From Candidatus Dormiibacterota bacterium (GTDB lineage Bacteria > Chloroflexota > Dormibacteria > Aeolococcales > Aeolococcaceae), in contig PMOL01000011.1 of assembly GCA_003162415.1 (NCBI GenBank), positions 509,535-573,534 of the forward strand: a DNA stretch of 64,000 nt. The letters run 5' to 3'. Below the pieces are notes generated by a model that saw only the letters and a list, made by a program, of their open reading frames with translations, made no database searches and had not been told where the DNA came from. The translations under genes and the position numbers were made by a program. This document shows, piece by piece, positions 26,902 to 36,074 of the stretch. Every line of letters starts with the position of its first letter. Position 1 is the stretch's first letter.

Positions 26902-27543
26902 TCAGACGAGCAGACGTCTCCGCAGGCCCTCGGGGAGAGCGTCTCCTGCGGCCGCCAGCTGCGGCTGCAGCACCTTCTCCTTCGTGAGCGCGCGGAACAT
27001 CATCGCGATCGTGACCTCATGGTCGGGGCGATGGATCACGCTGATCGGATCCCCTCCGGCCACACGGCCGGGCACGATCACCCGCAGGTAGGCTCCGGGC
27101 GCACCGCGGTCGGTGAAGCGCTTGACCCACAGCTGCTCCTGGAGCCAGCCGGCAAAGGTCCGGCACGGGATGCGCGGGGATGTCACCTCGAGCACGCAGT
27201 CGTCGCCGACCTGCCAGCGCGCGCCGACCAGGGCCCCGTTGACGTCGAGGCCGGCGGTGGTCAGGTTCTCGCCGAACACCCCGTTGCTGAGCGCACGGCC
27301 GAGTTCGGCCTGCCAGTGATCGAGGTCCTCACGGGCATAGGCATACACCGCCTGGTCGCTACCGCCGTGGGAGCTCGCATCGCAGATGGCGTCACCTGCG
27401 GCGCCACTGAATCCAAGCTGGGGTCCCGGATCCCGAAGTTCCACCGGCTCGCTCGAAGGGCGTTTGTCGATGCCGGTCACGCCGGCATCGGCGAACCGGG
27501 TCGCCTTCGCGGTGCCCAGGTTGACGGAGAGGAGCGTTGCCAT
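26902..27543 (-). CDS. MOSC domain protein (YiiM-like)
   Basis: 213 aa from ATG 27543 (MATLLSVNLG); the frame runs further up only as a shadow. It has the MOSC pattern: GIDKRP early, GDAICDASSHGGSDQAVYAY near residue 50, NGVFGENLTTAGLDV near 85, and TSPRIPCRTFAGW with the conserved cysteine near residue 125. MOSC proteins handle sulfur or molybdenum-cofactor chemistry; YiiM-type members reduce N-hydroxylated compounds. No molybdenum gene is nearby. It diverges from the ClgR-like regulator across 83 bases. Confidence 0.85.
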   Translation of the reverse strand: MATLLSVNLGTAKATRFADAGVTGIDKRPSSEPVELRDPGPQLGFSGAAGDAICDASSHGGSDQAVYAYAREDLDHWQAELGRALSNGVFGENLTTAGLDVNGALVGARWQVGDDCVLEVTSPRIPCRTFAGWLQEQLWVKRFTDRGAPGAYLRVIVPGRVAGGDPISVIHRPDHEVTIAMMFRALTKEKVLQPQLAAAGDALPEGLRRRLLV

Positions 27544-27613
27544 GGCTCGCCCAAGGATACCCGCGACCCGCCTGACCGACGGGAACGTGCGACTGCGTTC
27601 CTCGCCAGTGATA

Positions 27614-27646
27614 TGCTCTGAGCGTTGTGTATTCTGCTCTGAGCGT
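27614..27646. repeat. Two direct copies of a 12-bp repeat, possible regulator operator
   Basis: TGCTCTGAGCGT occurs at 27614-27625 and 27635-27646, a 21-bp period (two helical turns). Each copy contains the short palindrome GCTC-T-GAGC. They straddle the GTG start of the ClgR-like gene, and the first overlaps a TATGCT -10-like element (27612-27617). The spacing is what an autoregulator binding one face of the DNA would need; function is inferred. Confidence 0.45.
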
Positions 27647-28064
27647 AACTGCCGATGAGATCCGGCGCGAGTTGGGGGGGATCCTTCGCGGACACCGTGA
27701 GGGTCAGGGACGGAGGCTTGGCGAGATCGCCGGCGAGGCCGGATGCTCACCCGCCTACCTGTCCGAGGTCGAGCGCGGGCTCAAGGACGTCTCCGCGGAC
27801 CTCCTGATCGCGATCGCGTACGCGCTCTCGGTTCCCATCGGGGCCGTGTATGGCGACCTCGGCCGGCGGCTCACTGTGTCGCCGCAGGAGGAGCCGGCCT
27901 GGCCATCCGACCCCCGGCGCCAGCTGCGCGCAGTCACCTCGGGACTCGACGCCGCGTCGCTGCGGACCGTCGCGCAGTTCGGCGCTTTCATCGCCATGAA
28001 CCAGGTGGAGCCGGCCCGCCGCCGCATCGGCTTCGTTCCACCAACAGCGGAGGGCTCGCGATGA
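27627..28064 (+). CDS. XRE-family regulator, ClgR-like
   Basis: 145 aa from GTG 27627. A helix-turn-helix covers residues about 8-65: [24 protein letters not shown] then [17 protein letters not shown], matching the [15 protein letters not shown] pattern of ClgR, the actinobacterial activator of clp genes. The remainder is basic and lacks a known domain. Its stop TGA overlaps the ATG of a ClpP gene (ATGA), so regulator and protease are coupled. There is no ribosome site before the GTG, and TATGCT ends about 10 bases upstream, which would suit a leaderless transcript. Likely controls its own operon. Confidence 0.82.
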   Translation: MYSALSVTADEIRRELGGILRGHREGQGRRLGEIAGEAGCSPAYLSEVERGLKDVSADLLIAIAYALSVPIGAVYGDLGRRLTVSPQEEPAWPSDPRRQLRAVTSGLDAASLRTVAQFGAFIAMNQVEPARRRIGFVPPTAEGSR

Positions 28065-28726
28065 CCCTGGTCCCCACCGTCGTCGAAAGGACGACACGTG
28101 GTGAGCGCTCGTACGACATCTACTCGCGGTTGCTGCGCGACCGGATCATCTTCGTGGGCGGCGTCATCGATGACGACCTCGCCAACCTGGTCACGGCGCA
28201 ACTGCTCTTCCTCGAGGGTGAGGATCCCGAGCGCGACGTCCATCTCTACATCAACAGCCCGGGTGGTTCGATGACCGCGGCGCTGGCGATGTATGACGCC
28301 ATGCAATATGTGCGGCCGCTCGTCGAGACGACCTGCCTCGGCATGGCCGCGAGCGGCGCGTCGCTGCTCCTCTGCGCCGGAGCGCCCGGACGCAGGCTCG
28401 CGCTGCCCAACTCGCTGGTTGTCATCCACCAGCCATGGGCGCAGGGCATGCAGGGTCAGGCAACCGATCTCGACGTGCATGCCCGCGAAATTCTTCGTCA
28501 GCGAGCCCTGCTCATCGAGCTGTATCACCGTCACACCGGGCGCGACTCGGAGCAGATCGGCCGCGATATCGAGCGTGACTACCACATGACAGCGGAGCAG
28601 GCGCTCGCGTACGGGATGATCGATCACATCATCGAGAAGCGGTCCGTAAACGCCTTATCCCGTAGCGGGAATCTCGAACGAGTCATGGTCACGGCCGATC
28701 TGCCAAGAGCCGATATTCCTAGCTGA
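28061..28726 (+). CDS. clpP: ATP-dependent Clp protease proteolytic subunit
   Basis: 221 aa from ATG 28061 with GGAGGG 6-7 bases upstream; the frame extends upstream only as a shadow. Serine peptidase that assembles into barrel heptamers and works with ClpX/ClpA/ClpC unfoldases. [19 protein letters not shown] near residue 63, catalytic Ser98 in GMAASGAS, His123 in VVIHQPW, and Asp173 in [19 protein letters not shown] form the expected triad. The pocket GMAASGA replaces the usual AASMGA. ClpX is encoded at the far end of the window, away from this gene. Coupled to the ClgR-like regulator, it is probably one of several ClpP paralogues. Confidence 0.93.
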   Translation: MTLVPTVVERTTRGERSYDIYSRLLRDRIIFVGGVIDDDLANLVTAQLLFLEGEDPERDVHLYINSPGGSMTAALAMYDAMQYVRPLVETTCLGMAASGASLLLCAGAPGRRLALPNSLVVIHQPWAQGMQGQATDLDVHAREILRQRALLIELYHRHTGRDSEQIGRDIERDYHMTAEQALAYGMIDHIIEKRSVNALSRSGNLERVMVTADLPRADIPS

Positions 28727-28904
28727 CCTGACAGTCCGGCCACCCCGAAGGTCGCTGCGGGAGCCACACCCACCTCGCGACACGAATGCTCCATGAAGGT
28801 CGCGGAATGGTGCTAGCGTTCGTCCTCACCATGAAGGGGCGCAGGACTCGTCTGTCCGAAGTCCACAACAGAGCGCAATCCGGGTGTATCGGCGCTCGCA
28901 TCAA

Positions 28905-29900
28905 ATGACCAGGTTGCGGGCGAGCCGGTGGGTCGCGCCGGCAGCCGGCGCTGCCAGTCTCCTGGCTGCCGTGCTGGTGGCAGCGGCGCTCTTCCCAACG
29001 TTTGCCAGCCAGGGGTGTCCGAGTTGTTCGGGCTTCGTCACCGAAGGGCTCCCATCGGCCGCGCTGCGCGACAGCTCGGAGGCATGGGCAGTGGTATGGA
29101 TCAGCGGGATCCTCGCGGCCACGGCGATTCTCTTCCTCGCCGGCGTGGCGTCGCGCCTCGCTGCGATGGTGAACGCCGTCGCTGCGTTCGTCGGGCTCGG
29201 TCTCGCTGTGTACGAGGGTGCGCTGGCATTTCCTCAGTCCCTGCCGGCGGAACTTGTCCCAGATGTGCCGGTCTTCTACGTGCTGGACGCCGGGTACTAC
29301 CTCTTTCTCGGCGGCGGCATTCTGGCCGTCGGCGCGGTTGTGGTGATGCTGCTGCTGCGCGGCGACCGGGAACGCGAGGTCGCTCCGAATGCGCTTGCCA
29401 GCTCAAGGGCGGCAACAACCGCAGGTTGGGCCTGCCTCGCATCGCTCGCAATCGCCGGCGTTGGAGCATTCCTTCCGTTTGCCGGCCTGAACTGCGGCTT
29501 CGGGTGTCCGCCTTTCGGAGCGCCGCCCCTGGTCCTGTTCTCGGGCGCCATTGTGGGCAGCGGCGACGGCTCGATCGTCCTTGCCCTGCTCGTAGCCGCG
29601 GCATTCGCGATCGGGTTGCGCCTGGCCGGAAATGGCAAGCCGCTGGCTTCGACCATCGCTCTCGTCATGACGCTCGCAGTCACCGCGCTGGTCAGCTTCG
29701 AGAGCCTCAACGCGGCGACCCGGGTGCTGGGTTGGAGCTACTCGATCCCAACCGCTCCAAAGCAGGGCTATTACCTCCTCCAGGTCTCTGCAGCGATCGC
29801 TGCCGTACTCGCGGTGCTTCTGGTGGCGGCCGACCGACCAACCTGGCGCCTCCAGCGCCCGAACGCCGAAACGGCGCGAGAAGCAATCCGTCCGGCTTGA
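28905..29900 (+). CDS. Multi-pass membrane protein of unknown function
   Basis: 331 aa from ATG 28905 (MTRLRASRW); ORF evidence allows 7 more residues. Eight or so hydrophobic helices. Two loops carry cysteines: QGCPSCSG near residue 37 and LNCGFGCPPFGAPP near residue 195, in similar positions after a transmembrane helix, so the protein looks like two related halves. No enzyme motif is recognised. 178 bases separate it from clpP, and the anti-sigma gene converges on it 139 bases downstream. Confidence 0.65.
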   Translation: MTRLRASRWVAPAAGAASLLAAVLVAAALFPTFASQGCPSCSGFVTEGLPSAALRDSSEAWAVVWISGILAATAILFLAGVASRLAAMVNAVAAFVGLGLAVYEGALAFPQSLPAELVPDVPVFYVLDAGYYLFLGGGILAVGAVVVMLLLRGDREREVAPNALASSRAATTAGWACLASLAIAGVGAFLPFAGLNCGFGCPPFGAPPLVLFSGAIVGSGDGSIVLALLVAAAFAIGLRLAGNGKPLASTIALVMTLAVTALVSFESLNAATRVLGWSYSIPTAPKQGYYLLQVSAAIAAVLAVLLVAADRPTWRLQRPNAETAREAIRPA

Positions 29901-30039
29901 GTCGCTCTTGCGGGCCGCGCACGCGAGTCGGGGACTGTGCCTTTCCGCCAACAGTGCAACGATGTCCTCGATCTTCCACACGTGGTCGCTGACGCCAGCG
30001 CCCCTGGGCACACTGAATGCAGCTTCGCCGAGGACACAA

Positions 30040-31323
30040 TCAACCGACGGCGATGTGCAAGAGTAGGTTGCCGCCCCCGGCTACCGTCCAGAGGCCGGAC
30101 GCGTCGGTGATGAGCAGATCCGGATCCCCGCGATTGGGTCCTGCAGGCAGGAACCGGCGGGTCGACGACTCGACTCCTGTCACCGGATCAAGCGAGCTAA
30201 CAAATACCGATTCGTCATTGGGGATGTCGGCGAACGAGGTAATCCAAAGACCTCCCGCGTCGACTGCCACAGCCTGCGGAGCTGGTCCTTGCCACATTGT
30301 TGTGATCGCACCCGTCGGTACGTCGACCCGAATAAGCGAGCCCTGGCCGGCTTTGCCGAAGACGGCGGGAAGATAGAGGGACGTGCCGTCACACGCCATG
30401 GCCGGCGCGTAGTCGGATGGGATGGTCGCAATCCCGCGTACGGCCCCCCCTGTCGGTGGCACCGAATAGATCGCGGCGCTCGCCCCGGTGGCCGATGCAA
30501 TGCTCAGTGCCATATACACCTGATGCCCGCAGACAGAAAGTGCTGATTCGGCGGAGGTGGAGGAACTCTGCAAGACCCCAGAAAGGCTGGCGATAGTCTG
30601 GCTGGAGCCGCCCGAAAGCAGGCTGATCTCCGTTTGATCCGGCGTCGACGCCGAGATCACAAGTGCGGAGTCAAGGTTGGCGACCAGGCCTCGGGGGTCG
30701 TTCACCCGGTAGAGGTGCACGAGCGCCCCTGTGACCGCGTTGAACTGCTCGACCGTGTTCTGCTCGGGGAGGACCTCCGAGCCGTCGCCGAAGCCATTGG
30801 CGACCCAGACGAAGCTTCCGGCTGCTGCGACAGCGGCAGGATCGCCGCCGATCGTCCAGCTGGCCGTCTTGCGCGCTGTCTTGGGATTGACGCGGATGAG
30901 TGTCCCTGCGTCGCCGTAGTTGACTCCCTGGATCGCGAGCCAAACGGCGTCAGGACCAACCGCCATTGCGTTGACGTAATGGGAGCCGAGGTTGAGTTGC
31001 GCGATGATATCCAGGGGAACGGTGGTTTGCGTTGGGCTGGTTGAGGGTTCCGGAGTCGCAGTGGGCGATGCCGTCGGACGCGAACCAGCGGGCAGCGGCC
31101 GAGCTGGCATAGGTCGGAGCAGTGCAAGGATCAGCCCAATAACGAGCACGGCAACCGCTCCGCTGGCGAGCAATTCGATGGCAAACGATCGTGACTGTCG
31201 CTCAGTTGCGAACGCGCCGCGCTCCATGAAGGACCGGGCGTTGCTCAGAGCCTCCAGCTCGGCTTGCGTCAGCGGGCGGTCGGCCACCGCGATGTCGATG
31301 TCAGCGTCGTCGATAAGCGTCAT
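30040..31323 (-). CDS. Membrane-anchored propeller-like protein, candidate anti-sigma factor
   Basis: 427 aa, starting at an ATG that overlaps the stop of the ECF sigma gene (ATGA). A short cytoplasmic N-terminus (about 48 residues) is followed by one membrane helix (SGAVAVLVIGLILALL, about 53-69), a Pro/Thr/Ser linker and about 330 extracytoplasmic residues. These contain repeated blade-like units such as GPDAVWLAIQGVN, GSFVWVANGFG, CGHQVYMALS and AGGLWITSF, spaced 40-60 residues apart as in six- or seven-bladed propellers. No zinc HxxxCxxC anti-sigma motif is present. Gene order and coupling suggest it holds the sigma factor at the membrane and senses an external signal; this is inferred. 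Confidence 0.7.
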   Translation of the reverse strand: MTLIDDADIDIAVADRPLTQAELEALSNARSFMERGAFATERQSRSFAIELLASGAVAVLVIGLILALLRPMPARPLPAGSRPTASPTATPEPSTSPTQTTVPLDIIAQLNLGSHYVNAMAVGPDAVWLAIQGVNYGDAGTLIRVNPKTARKTASWTIGGDPAAVAAAGSFVWVANGFGDGSEVLPEQNTVEQFNAVTGALVHLYRVNDPRGLVANLDSALVISASTPDQTEISLLSGGSSQTIASLSGVLQSSSTSAESALSVCGHQVYMALSIASATGASAAIYSVPPTGGAVRGIATIPSDYAPAMACDGTSLYLPAVFGKAGQGSLIRVDVPTGAITTMWQGPAPQAVAVDAGGLWITSFADIPNDESVFVSSLDPVTGVESSTRRFLPAGPNRGDPDLLITDASGLWTVAGGGNLLLHIAVG

Positions 31324-31832
31324 GACGCGGCCTCCGCCCTGGACCGGTCGAGGGCTCGACGCAGCGATTCGCGGGCACGCGCGAGAAGTTGCTTGGCCGC
31401 CGGCTCGCTGATGCCCATGATGTCTGCGGCCTCCCTGGTTGACAACTCAGCGTCGCACCGCAGTGACAGCACCAACCGCTGACGCATAGGAAGAGACGGG
31501 AGGAGCCTGAGAACGTCGTGTATCTGCTCCTCATTCTCGGTGGATTGGGTGCGCGCGCTCCAGAAGCTGGGGAACGTCAGCCACCGTCGTCTGGGACGGC
31601 GCGCCTCGTGGTACGCGATGGACACGAACCAAGGACGGAAGTCGCCACGACGCTGCTCGCGATGGCGCCACGCGCGAATCGAGGCGTCCTGTAGCACGTC
31701 TTCGGCGTCGCCCGGAGCAATTCCGAGTGAGAGGATCACCCGCAGCGCCGCTTCGGACGCCGCGATGAGCGCCGCGGAGAACGCCGCCTCGTCGTCATTC
31801 AATCGCCTGCCCCAGCTTTGATGACCGTCCAC
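31320..31832 (-). CDS. ECF-family RNA polymerase sigma factor
   Basis: 170 aa from GTG 31832. Region 2 is GDAEDVLQDASIRAWRHRE (residues about 41-59) with the FRPWFVSIAYHEARR stretch that melts and binds the -10 element. Region 4 is LPMRQRLVLSLRCDAELSTREAADIMGISEPAAKQLLARARESLRRAL (about 112-160), the -35-binding helix-turn-helix. No region 1.1 or 3, hence ECF class. It is cotranscribed with the putative anti-sigma factor. No known ECF group could be assigned. Confidence 0.9.
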   Translation of the reverse strand: MDGHQSWGRRLNDDEAAFSAALIAASEAALRVILSLGIAPGDAEDVLQDASIRAWRHREQRRGDFRPWFVSIAYHEARRPRRRWLTFPSFWSARTQSTENEEQIHDVLRLLPSLPMRQRLVLSLRCDAELSTREAADIMGISEPAAKQLLARARESLRRALDRSRAEAAS

Positions 31833-31857
31833 ACTGGTGAGGATGGGACGGTGGTCT

Positions 31858-31894
31858 GTTACCTAGTAGACCCTTCCTCGAGCCCGAAGGTAAC
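31858..31894. promoter_or_regulatory. Inverted repeat upstream of the ECF sigma gene
   Basis: GTTACCT (31858-31864) and AGGTAAC (31888-31894) are perfect complements around 23 bases, which include a CTCGAG palindrome. They lie in the 118-base gap between the FAD/Fe-S gene and the sigma start, about 26 bases upstream of the start. On the minus strand GGTAACA followed by CCGTCCC resembles a self-recognised ECF promoter, but spacing and consensus are uncertain. Could be an operator, an mRNA hairpin or a promoter element. Confidence 0.4.
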
Positions 31895-31950
31895 GTTTGA
31901 CCTCCCCGCACCGGTCCTGGGGAACCGGAGACGCATCGGCAGGCCCCGGC

Positions 31951-34851
31951 TCACCCCACCACAGGGCGCGTCTGAAGGACCGCCGCCCGGATGTATTCCA
32001 CCGGGTGCAGCGCACGTCGACCTGTGCCGTGCTCGATCTGCTGGCGGCAGGACACACCGGTGGCGGCCACCAGCGTCCGCGCGTCTTCCGAATTGACAGC
32101 CGGGAAGAGCCGCATCCCCCCGATCCGCATCGAGAGGTCGTAATGCTCGGCCTCGAAGCCAAACGACCCTGCCATGCCGCAGCAACCGCCATCGACCTCG
32201 ACCACGACCGACCCGGGGATCAATGACAGCAACCGCACGCTCGCAGCGGTGCCGGCGAGTGCCTTCTGATGGCAGTGGCCATGGAAGAGGAAACGCCGGC
32301 CCGCCAGCTGCGAGGCTGGATTCATGCGCAGGTGTCCGGATGCAAATGCGTCGAGGATCAACTCGTCCGCGAGGCGCACTCGACTCGCAACCACCTTCGC
32401 CTCCTCGCTGGCAGGCTGCAGCGCGAGGTGCTCCTCGGCGAGCGTGAGGATGCACGAGGGCTCAACCCCGACAATCGTCGCCCCCTGCCGCGCCGCGTCA
32501 TGGAGACGGGCAGTCATCGCCTTGGCGTATCGGCCGGCGTCATCAAGACGCCCCTTGGAGATGGCGGCGCGTCCGCAGCAGTGATCGCCGATCAGCTCGA
32601 CCCGCCACCCTGCCATCTCCAGCAGTTCCACCGCCGCGATGCCTGCTCCCGGCTCGGTGAACGTCGTGAATGAGTCGGCCAGCATCACGACACGTCCGAG
32701 GGCTCCCGGAAGCGGCCGCTTCCGGCGCGCATCCCACCGCAGGAGCGTGCGCCGTTGGAATCGCGGCAGCGGCCGCTTCCGCGTGACCCCCAGGGTTCGC
32801 TCCATCAGCGCACGGGATCCCGGCAGTGACGTCACCAGGTTGGAGAGCGGCGCGAACATCGAACCCAACCGGTTGAGGCGCCGAGCGCCGGCGAAGAACC
32901 GCGCCCGTGCCGGCACCCCGTGAATCCCCTGATAGTGAAAGAGGAACTCACTCTTCATGCTCGCCATGTCCACCCCGAGCGGGCACTCGCTCTTGCAGGC
33001 CTTGCACTCGAGGCAGAGGTCGAGTATGTCGTGCAGGCGTTCGTCGCCGAGCGCCGCTCTCGGATCCGGTTGCGACAGCGCGAGGACCAGCGCGTTGGCG
33101 CGGCCGCGGGTGCTGTGTTCCTCCTCACGCGTCGCCATGTACGACGGGCACATGACCCCCGTGGATCCCTTGCGGCAGACGCCAATGTTCATGCATCGAT
33201 CGGCCGCGCCACGCATGCCGCCCGTGGCCGCGAACGATAGCCGCGTTGACAGCGGGAACGCCGGCGCAAGCTCGACGTCCCGGATGTTCTCGCTCATCGG
33301 TGGCGCGTTGACGATCTTTCCCGGATTCATCAACGAGTACGGGTCGAAGAGCAGCTTCAACTCGCACATCGCCGCGTAGAGCGCGTCGCCGAAAATGATG
33401 CGATTGAACTCGCTGCGAGCGAGCCCGTCGCCGTGTTCGCTGGAGTTTGCTCCGCCGAATTCGCTCACCAGGTCGCGAATCTCAGTGGCGACGGTGCGCA
33501 TCGTCGCCAGCTCATCCGGCCTGGTCAGATCCATGAACGGTCGGATGTGCAGACACCCGACCGAGCAGTGGCCGTAGAAGCCGGCCACGAGGCCGTGCCG
33601 CTCCAGGACGGCACTGAAACGCCGCACGTACTCGGTCAGGCGGGCGGGGTCGACAGCCGTGTCCTCGATGAATGCCACCGGCCGCCGCGTGCCCTCGCTC
33701 GCGGCCATCAACAACCCCAACCCGGCCGACCTGACCTTGAGCAGCGCAGCCTGCTGCTGCGGTGTCGTGGCCCGCAGCGTGTGATAGCCATGGCCATGGC
33801 GCTTCCAGAGCGTGGCCAGCCGCTCCACCCCCGTGGACGCCTCAGCCGGGTCGCTGCCATCGAAGGTGACGAAGAGCAGCGCACCCGGGTCGCCTTCGAG
33901 GATCGAACCGAGTGCTGCATATTCGAGCTTCTGCCGCGAGAGTTCGAGAATCGTTCGATCGATGAGCTCCACGGCGCTCGGCCGCGTGCTCAACGCGTCC
34001 TCGGTGGCCGCAATCGCGTCGGCAACGGAAGCGAAATGGCCCACGGCAATCGCTTTCGCTCGCGCAAGCGGCACCAGACGCACGGTCGCCTCGGTGACGA
34101 TCACGAGTGACCCCTCGGACCCGACCACCAGCCGTGCCAGGTTGAAGGGCCCGTCGCCGAGACGGTCGAGTCGATAGCCGCCCGCACGTCGCCAGTACGG
34201 GGGAAACCCGTCGGCGATGGCGGTGCGATGCTCCTCGACGAATCCTGGCAGGCGCGCATGAATCCGCCCCTCGAGCGTCGCCGCGGCACTTCGCTGAAGC
34301 ATCTGCTCGGCGTCGACCGGTGCAAGCGTGGCAACGCTCGAGTCGCTCAGCACCACCTCCAGCGACTCGACGTGATCGATGGTCATGCCGTGGACCACCG
34401 AACCACTGCCCGCTGAGTTGTTACCGATCATCCCGCCGATGGTTGCGCGGTCGCTGGTCGACGTATCCGGGCCGAAGACCAGGCCGTGCCTGCGCGCGGC
34501 CCGGTTGAGGTCGTCCTGCACAACGCCCGGCTGAACGCGCGCGAGACGTCGCTCGGGGTCCAGGTCGACGATTGCGTTCATGTGACGCGAGGTGTCGATG
34601 ATCACGGCACGGCCCACCGTCTGACCCGCGAGGCTGGTACCCGCGCCCCGTGGCAGCATGGGCACACGGCGGCGCGCGCAGACGCGGACAGCGGCGGCAA
34701 CGTCGGCGGCATCGTGCGGAAAGACCACCGCAAGCGGTTCGATGCTGTACATGCTGGCGTCGGTCGAGAACAGATGACGCGTGTACGCGTCAACACGCAC
34801 CTCCCCTCGCATCGCGGCACGGAGCTCGGTTTCGAGGCCGAGCTCAGCCAA
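31951..34851 (-). CDS. FAD- and Fe-S-containing dehydrogenase (YdiJ / D-2-hydroxyacid type)
   Basis: 966 aa from TTG 34851, favoured because GAGGG sits about 5 bases upstream and the residues AELGLETELRAAM continue the family N-terminus; ATG 34812 is the alternative. Domains: FAD-binding type 4 (about 40-235) with PMLPRGAGTSLAGQTVG; FAD-oxidase C domain (about 235-520); a ferredoxin-like segment with CMNIGVCRK and LCLECKACKSECPLGVD; then a C-terminal CCG-type heterodisulfide-reductase-like part with HCCGRAAISKG and GGCCGMAGSFG. E. coli YdiJ, of this layout, oxidises D-2-hydroxyglutarate. Substrate here is unknown, but it overlaps the CaiB-type gene by 8 bases and is part of the acid-CoA island. 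Confidence 0.88.
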   Translation of the reverse strand: MAELGLETELRAAMRGEVRVDAYTRHLFSTDASMYSIEPLAVVFPHDAADVAAAVRVCARRRVPMLPRGAGTSLAGQTVGRAVIIDTSRHMNAIVDLDPERRLARVQPGVVQDDLNRAARRHGLVFGPDTSTSDRATIGGMIGNNSAGSGSVVHGMTIDHVESLEVVLSDSSVATLAPVDAEQMLQRSAAATLEGRIHARLPGFVEEHRTAIADGFPPYWRRAGGYRLDRLGDGPFNLARLVVGSEGSLVIVTEATVRLVPLARAKAIAVGHFASVADAIAATEDALSTRPSAVELIDRTILELSRQKLEYAALGSILEGDPGALLFVTFDGSDPAEASTGVERLATLWKRHGHGYHTLRATTPQQQAALLKVRSAGLGLLMAASEGTRRPVAFIEDTAVDPARLTEYVRRFSAVLERHGLVAGFYGHCSVGCLHIRPFMDLTRPDELATMRTVATEIRDLVSEFGGANSSEHGDGLARSEFNRIIFGDALYAAMCELKLLFDPYSLMNPGKIVNAPPMSENIRDVELAPAFPLSTRLSFAATGGMRGAADRCMNIGVCRKGSTGVMCPSYMATREEEHSTRGRANALVLALSQPDPRAALGDERLHDILDLCLECKACKSECPLGVDMASMKSEFLFHYQGIHGVPARARFFAGARRLNRLGSMFAPLSNLVTSLPGSRALMERTLGVTRKRPLPRFQRRTLLRWDARRKRPLPGALGRVVMLADSFTTFTEPGAGIAAVELLEMAGWRVELIGDHCCGRAAISKGRLDDAGRYAKAMTARLHDAARQGATIVGVEPSCILTLAEEHLALQPASEEAKVVASRVRLADELILDAFASGHLRMNPASQLAGRRFLFHGHCHQKALAGTAASVRLLSLIPGSVVVEVDGGCCGMAGSFGFEAEHYDLSMRIGGMRLFPAVNSEDARTLVAATGVSCRQQIEHGTGRRALHPVEYIRAAVLQTRPVVG

Positions 34852-36061
34852 CGACGCCCTCGTCGCGAAGTGTGGCGATCTCCGCAGCGGAGTACCCGAG
34901 CTCGCCGAGGACCGCATCGGTGTGCTCGCCGAGCGTCGGTGGCGGACGGCGGACGGTGGCCGTATAGCGGGAGAGCTTGATTGGAGAGCCGGTCATGCGA
35001 AGCGTGCCGGCGGTGGGGTGCTCGGTGCTGAGCACCATGTCGCGCGCCGCCACCTGGGGATGTTCGAGCGCAGCATCGACGTTGTTGATGGGGCCGGCCG
35101 GAATCCCGACGCGAGAGAGCTCATCGGCCCAGGCAACCGAGCCCCTGGTCGCGAGCGCGGCTTCGACGAGTGGGATCAGCTCCGCGCGGTTGGCGACACG
35201 CTGCGGGTTGCTGTCGAAGCGGGGATCGTCGACCAGCTCGGGCAGACCGATCAAGGGAGCGAATCGTCGCCAGAGGGTGTCGTTCCCCACCGCCACCATC
35301 AGGTGACCGTCGGCGGTCCGCAGGGCCTGATACGGAACGATGCTCGGGTGTGCCGAGCCGTACCGCCGCGGCACCTCGCCCGACGCGAAGTAGCCCCCGG
35401 CGAGATACGTCAACCACGCGATCTGGCCGTCGAGCAGCGAGATGTCGATCCACTCTCCGCAACCGCTGGTGTGACGGGCGTGCAGGGCGGCAAGGATGCC
35501 GATCGCGGCCCACATCGCCGCACTGAGGTCGGCCGCGGAATTGCCGACGCGCACCGGCTCCCCATCAGCTTCGCCGGTGACGCTCATGATGCCGCCGAGC
35601 GCCTGCGCAATGGCGTCGTAGCCGGGCTCGCTCGCGTACGGGCCGGTCTGACCAAATCCCGAAATCGACGCGTAGATCAACCCCGGATTGCGAGCGTGGA
35701 GGTCGTCGTAGCCGAGGCCCAGCCGCGCGGCCGTTCCGGGCCGGAAATTCTCGACGAGGACATCGGCCCGATCCACCAGGCGCAGCGCGACCTCGCGTCC
35801 CTGCGCGGTCTTGAGGTCGACTGCAATGCCCCGCTTGTTGCGGTTCACCGAAAGGAAGTACGCGGATTGATCGCCCTGGTACGGCGGCGCCCACTCCCTG
35901 GTGTCGTCGCCGGTGCGCGGGTTCTCGAGCTTGATCACGTCGGCACCGAGGTCGGCAAAGATCATGGTGGCGAACGGACCGGACAGGATGCGCGAGAGGT
36001 CGAGGATGCGCACTCCGGCGAGCGGGCCGGACGGCGGAGACTTCGCGGCTTCCGGATCCAT
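34844..36061 (-). CDS. CaiB/BaiF family (class III) CoA-transferase
   Basis: 405 aa from ATG 36061 (MDPEAAKS), with AGGAG upstream overlapping the stop of the ABC gene. N-terminus GVRILDLSRILSGPFATMIFADLGADVIKLENPRTGDDTR is diagnostic; the conserved aspartate that forms the acyl anhydride falls in the YDAIAQALGG region near residue 165. NRNKRGIAVDLK, VLVENFRPGTAARLGLGYDDL, and the C-terminal GIPAGPINNV are family signatures. These enzymes move CoA between carboxylic acids (formate/oxalate, carnitine, succinate to glutarate or malate). Encoded downstream of the Liv transporter and near malonyl-CoA decarboxylase, it may activate imported malonate; inferred. Confidence 0.93.
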   Translation of the reverse strand: MDPEAAKSPPSGPLAGVRILDLSRILSGPFATMIFADLGADVIKLENPRTGDDTREWAPPYQGDQSAYFLSVNRNKRGIAVDLKTAQGREVALRLVDRADVLVENFRPGTAARLGLGYDDLHARNPGLIYASISGFGQTGPYASEPGYDAIAQALGGIMSVTGEADGEPVRVGNSAADLSAAMWAAIGILAALHARHTSGCGEWIDISLLDGQIAWLTYLAGGYFASGEVPRRYGSAHPSIVPYQALRTADGHLMVAVGNDTLWRRFAPLIGLPELVDDPRFDSNPQRVANRAELIPLVEAALATRGSVAWADELSRVGIPAGPINNVDAALEHPQVAARDMVLSTEHPTAGTLRMTGSPIKLSRYTATVRRPPPTLGEHTDAVLGELGYSAAEIATLRDEGVVG

Positions 36062-36074
36062 CGACCAGCGTCTC

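Noticed and set aside
29987..30000. CGCTG-ACGC-CAGCG hairpin as a bidirectional terminator
   Set aside because: Only five pairs and no T-run on either strand.
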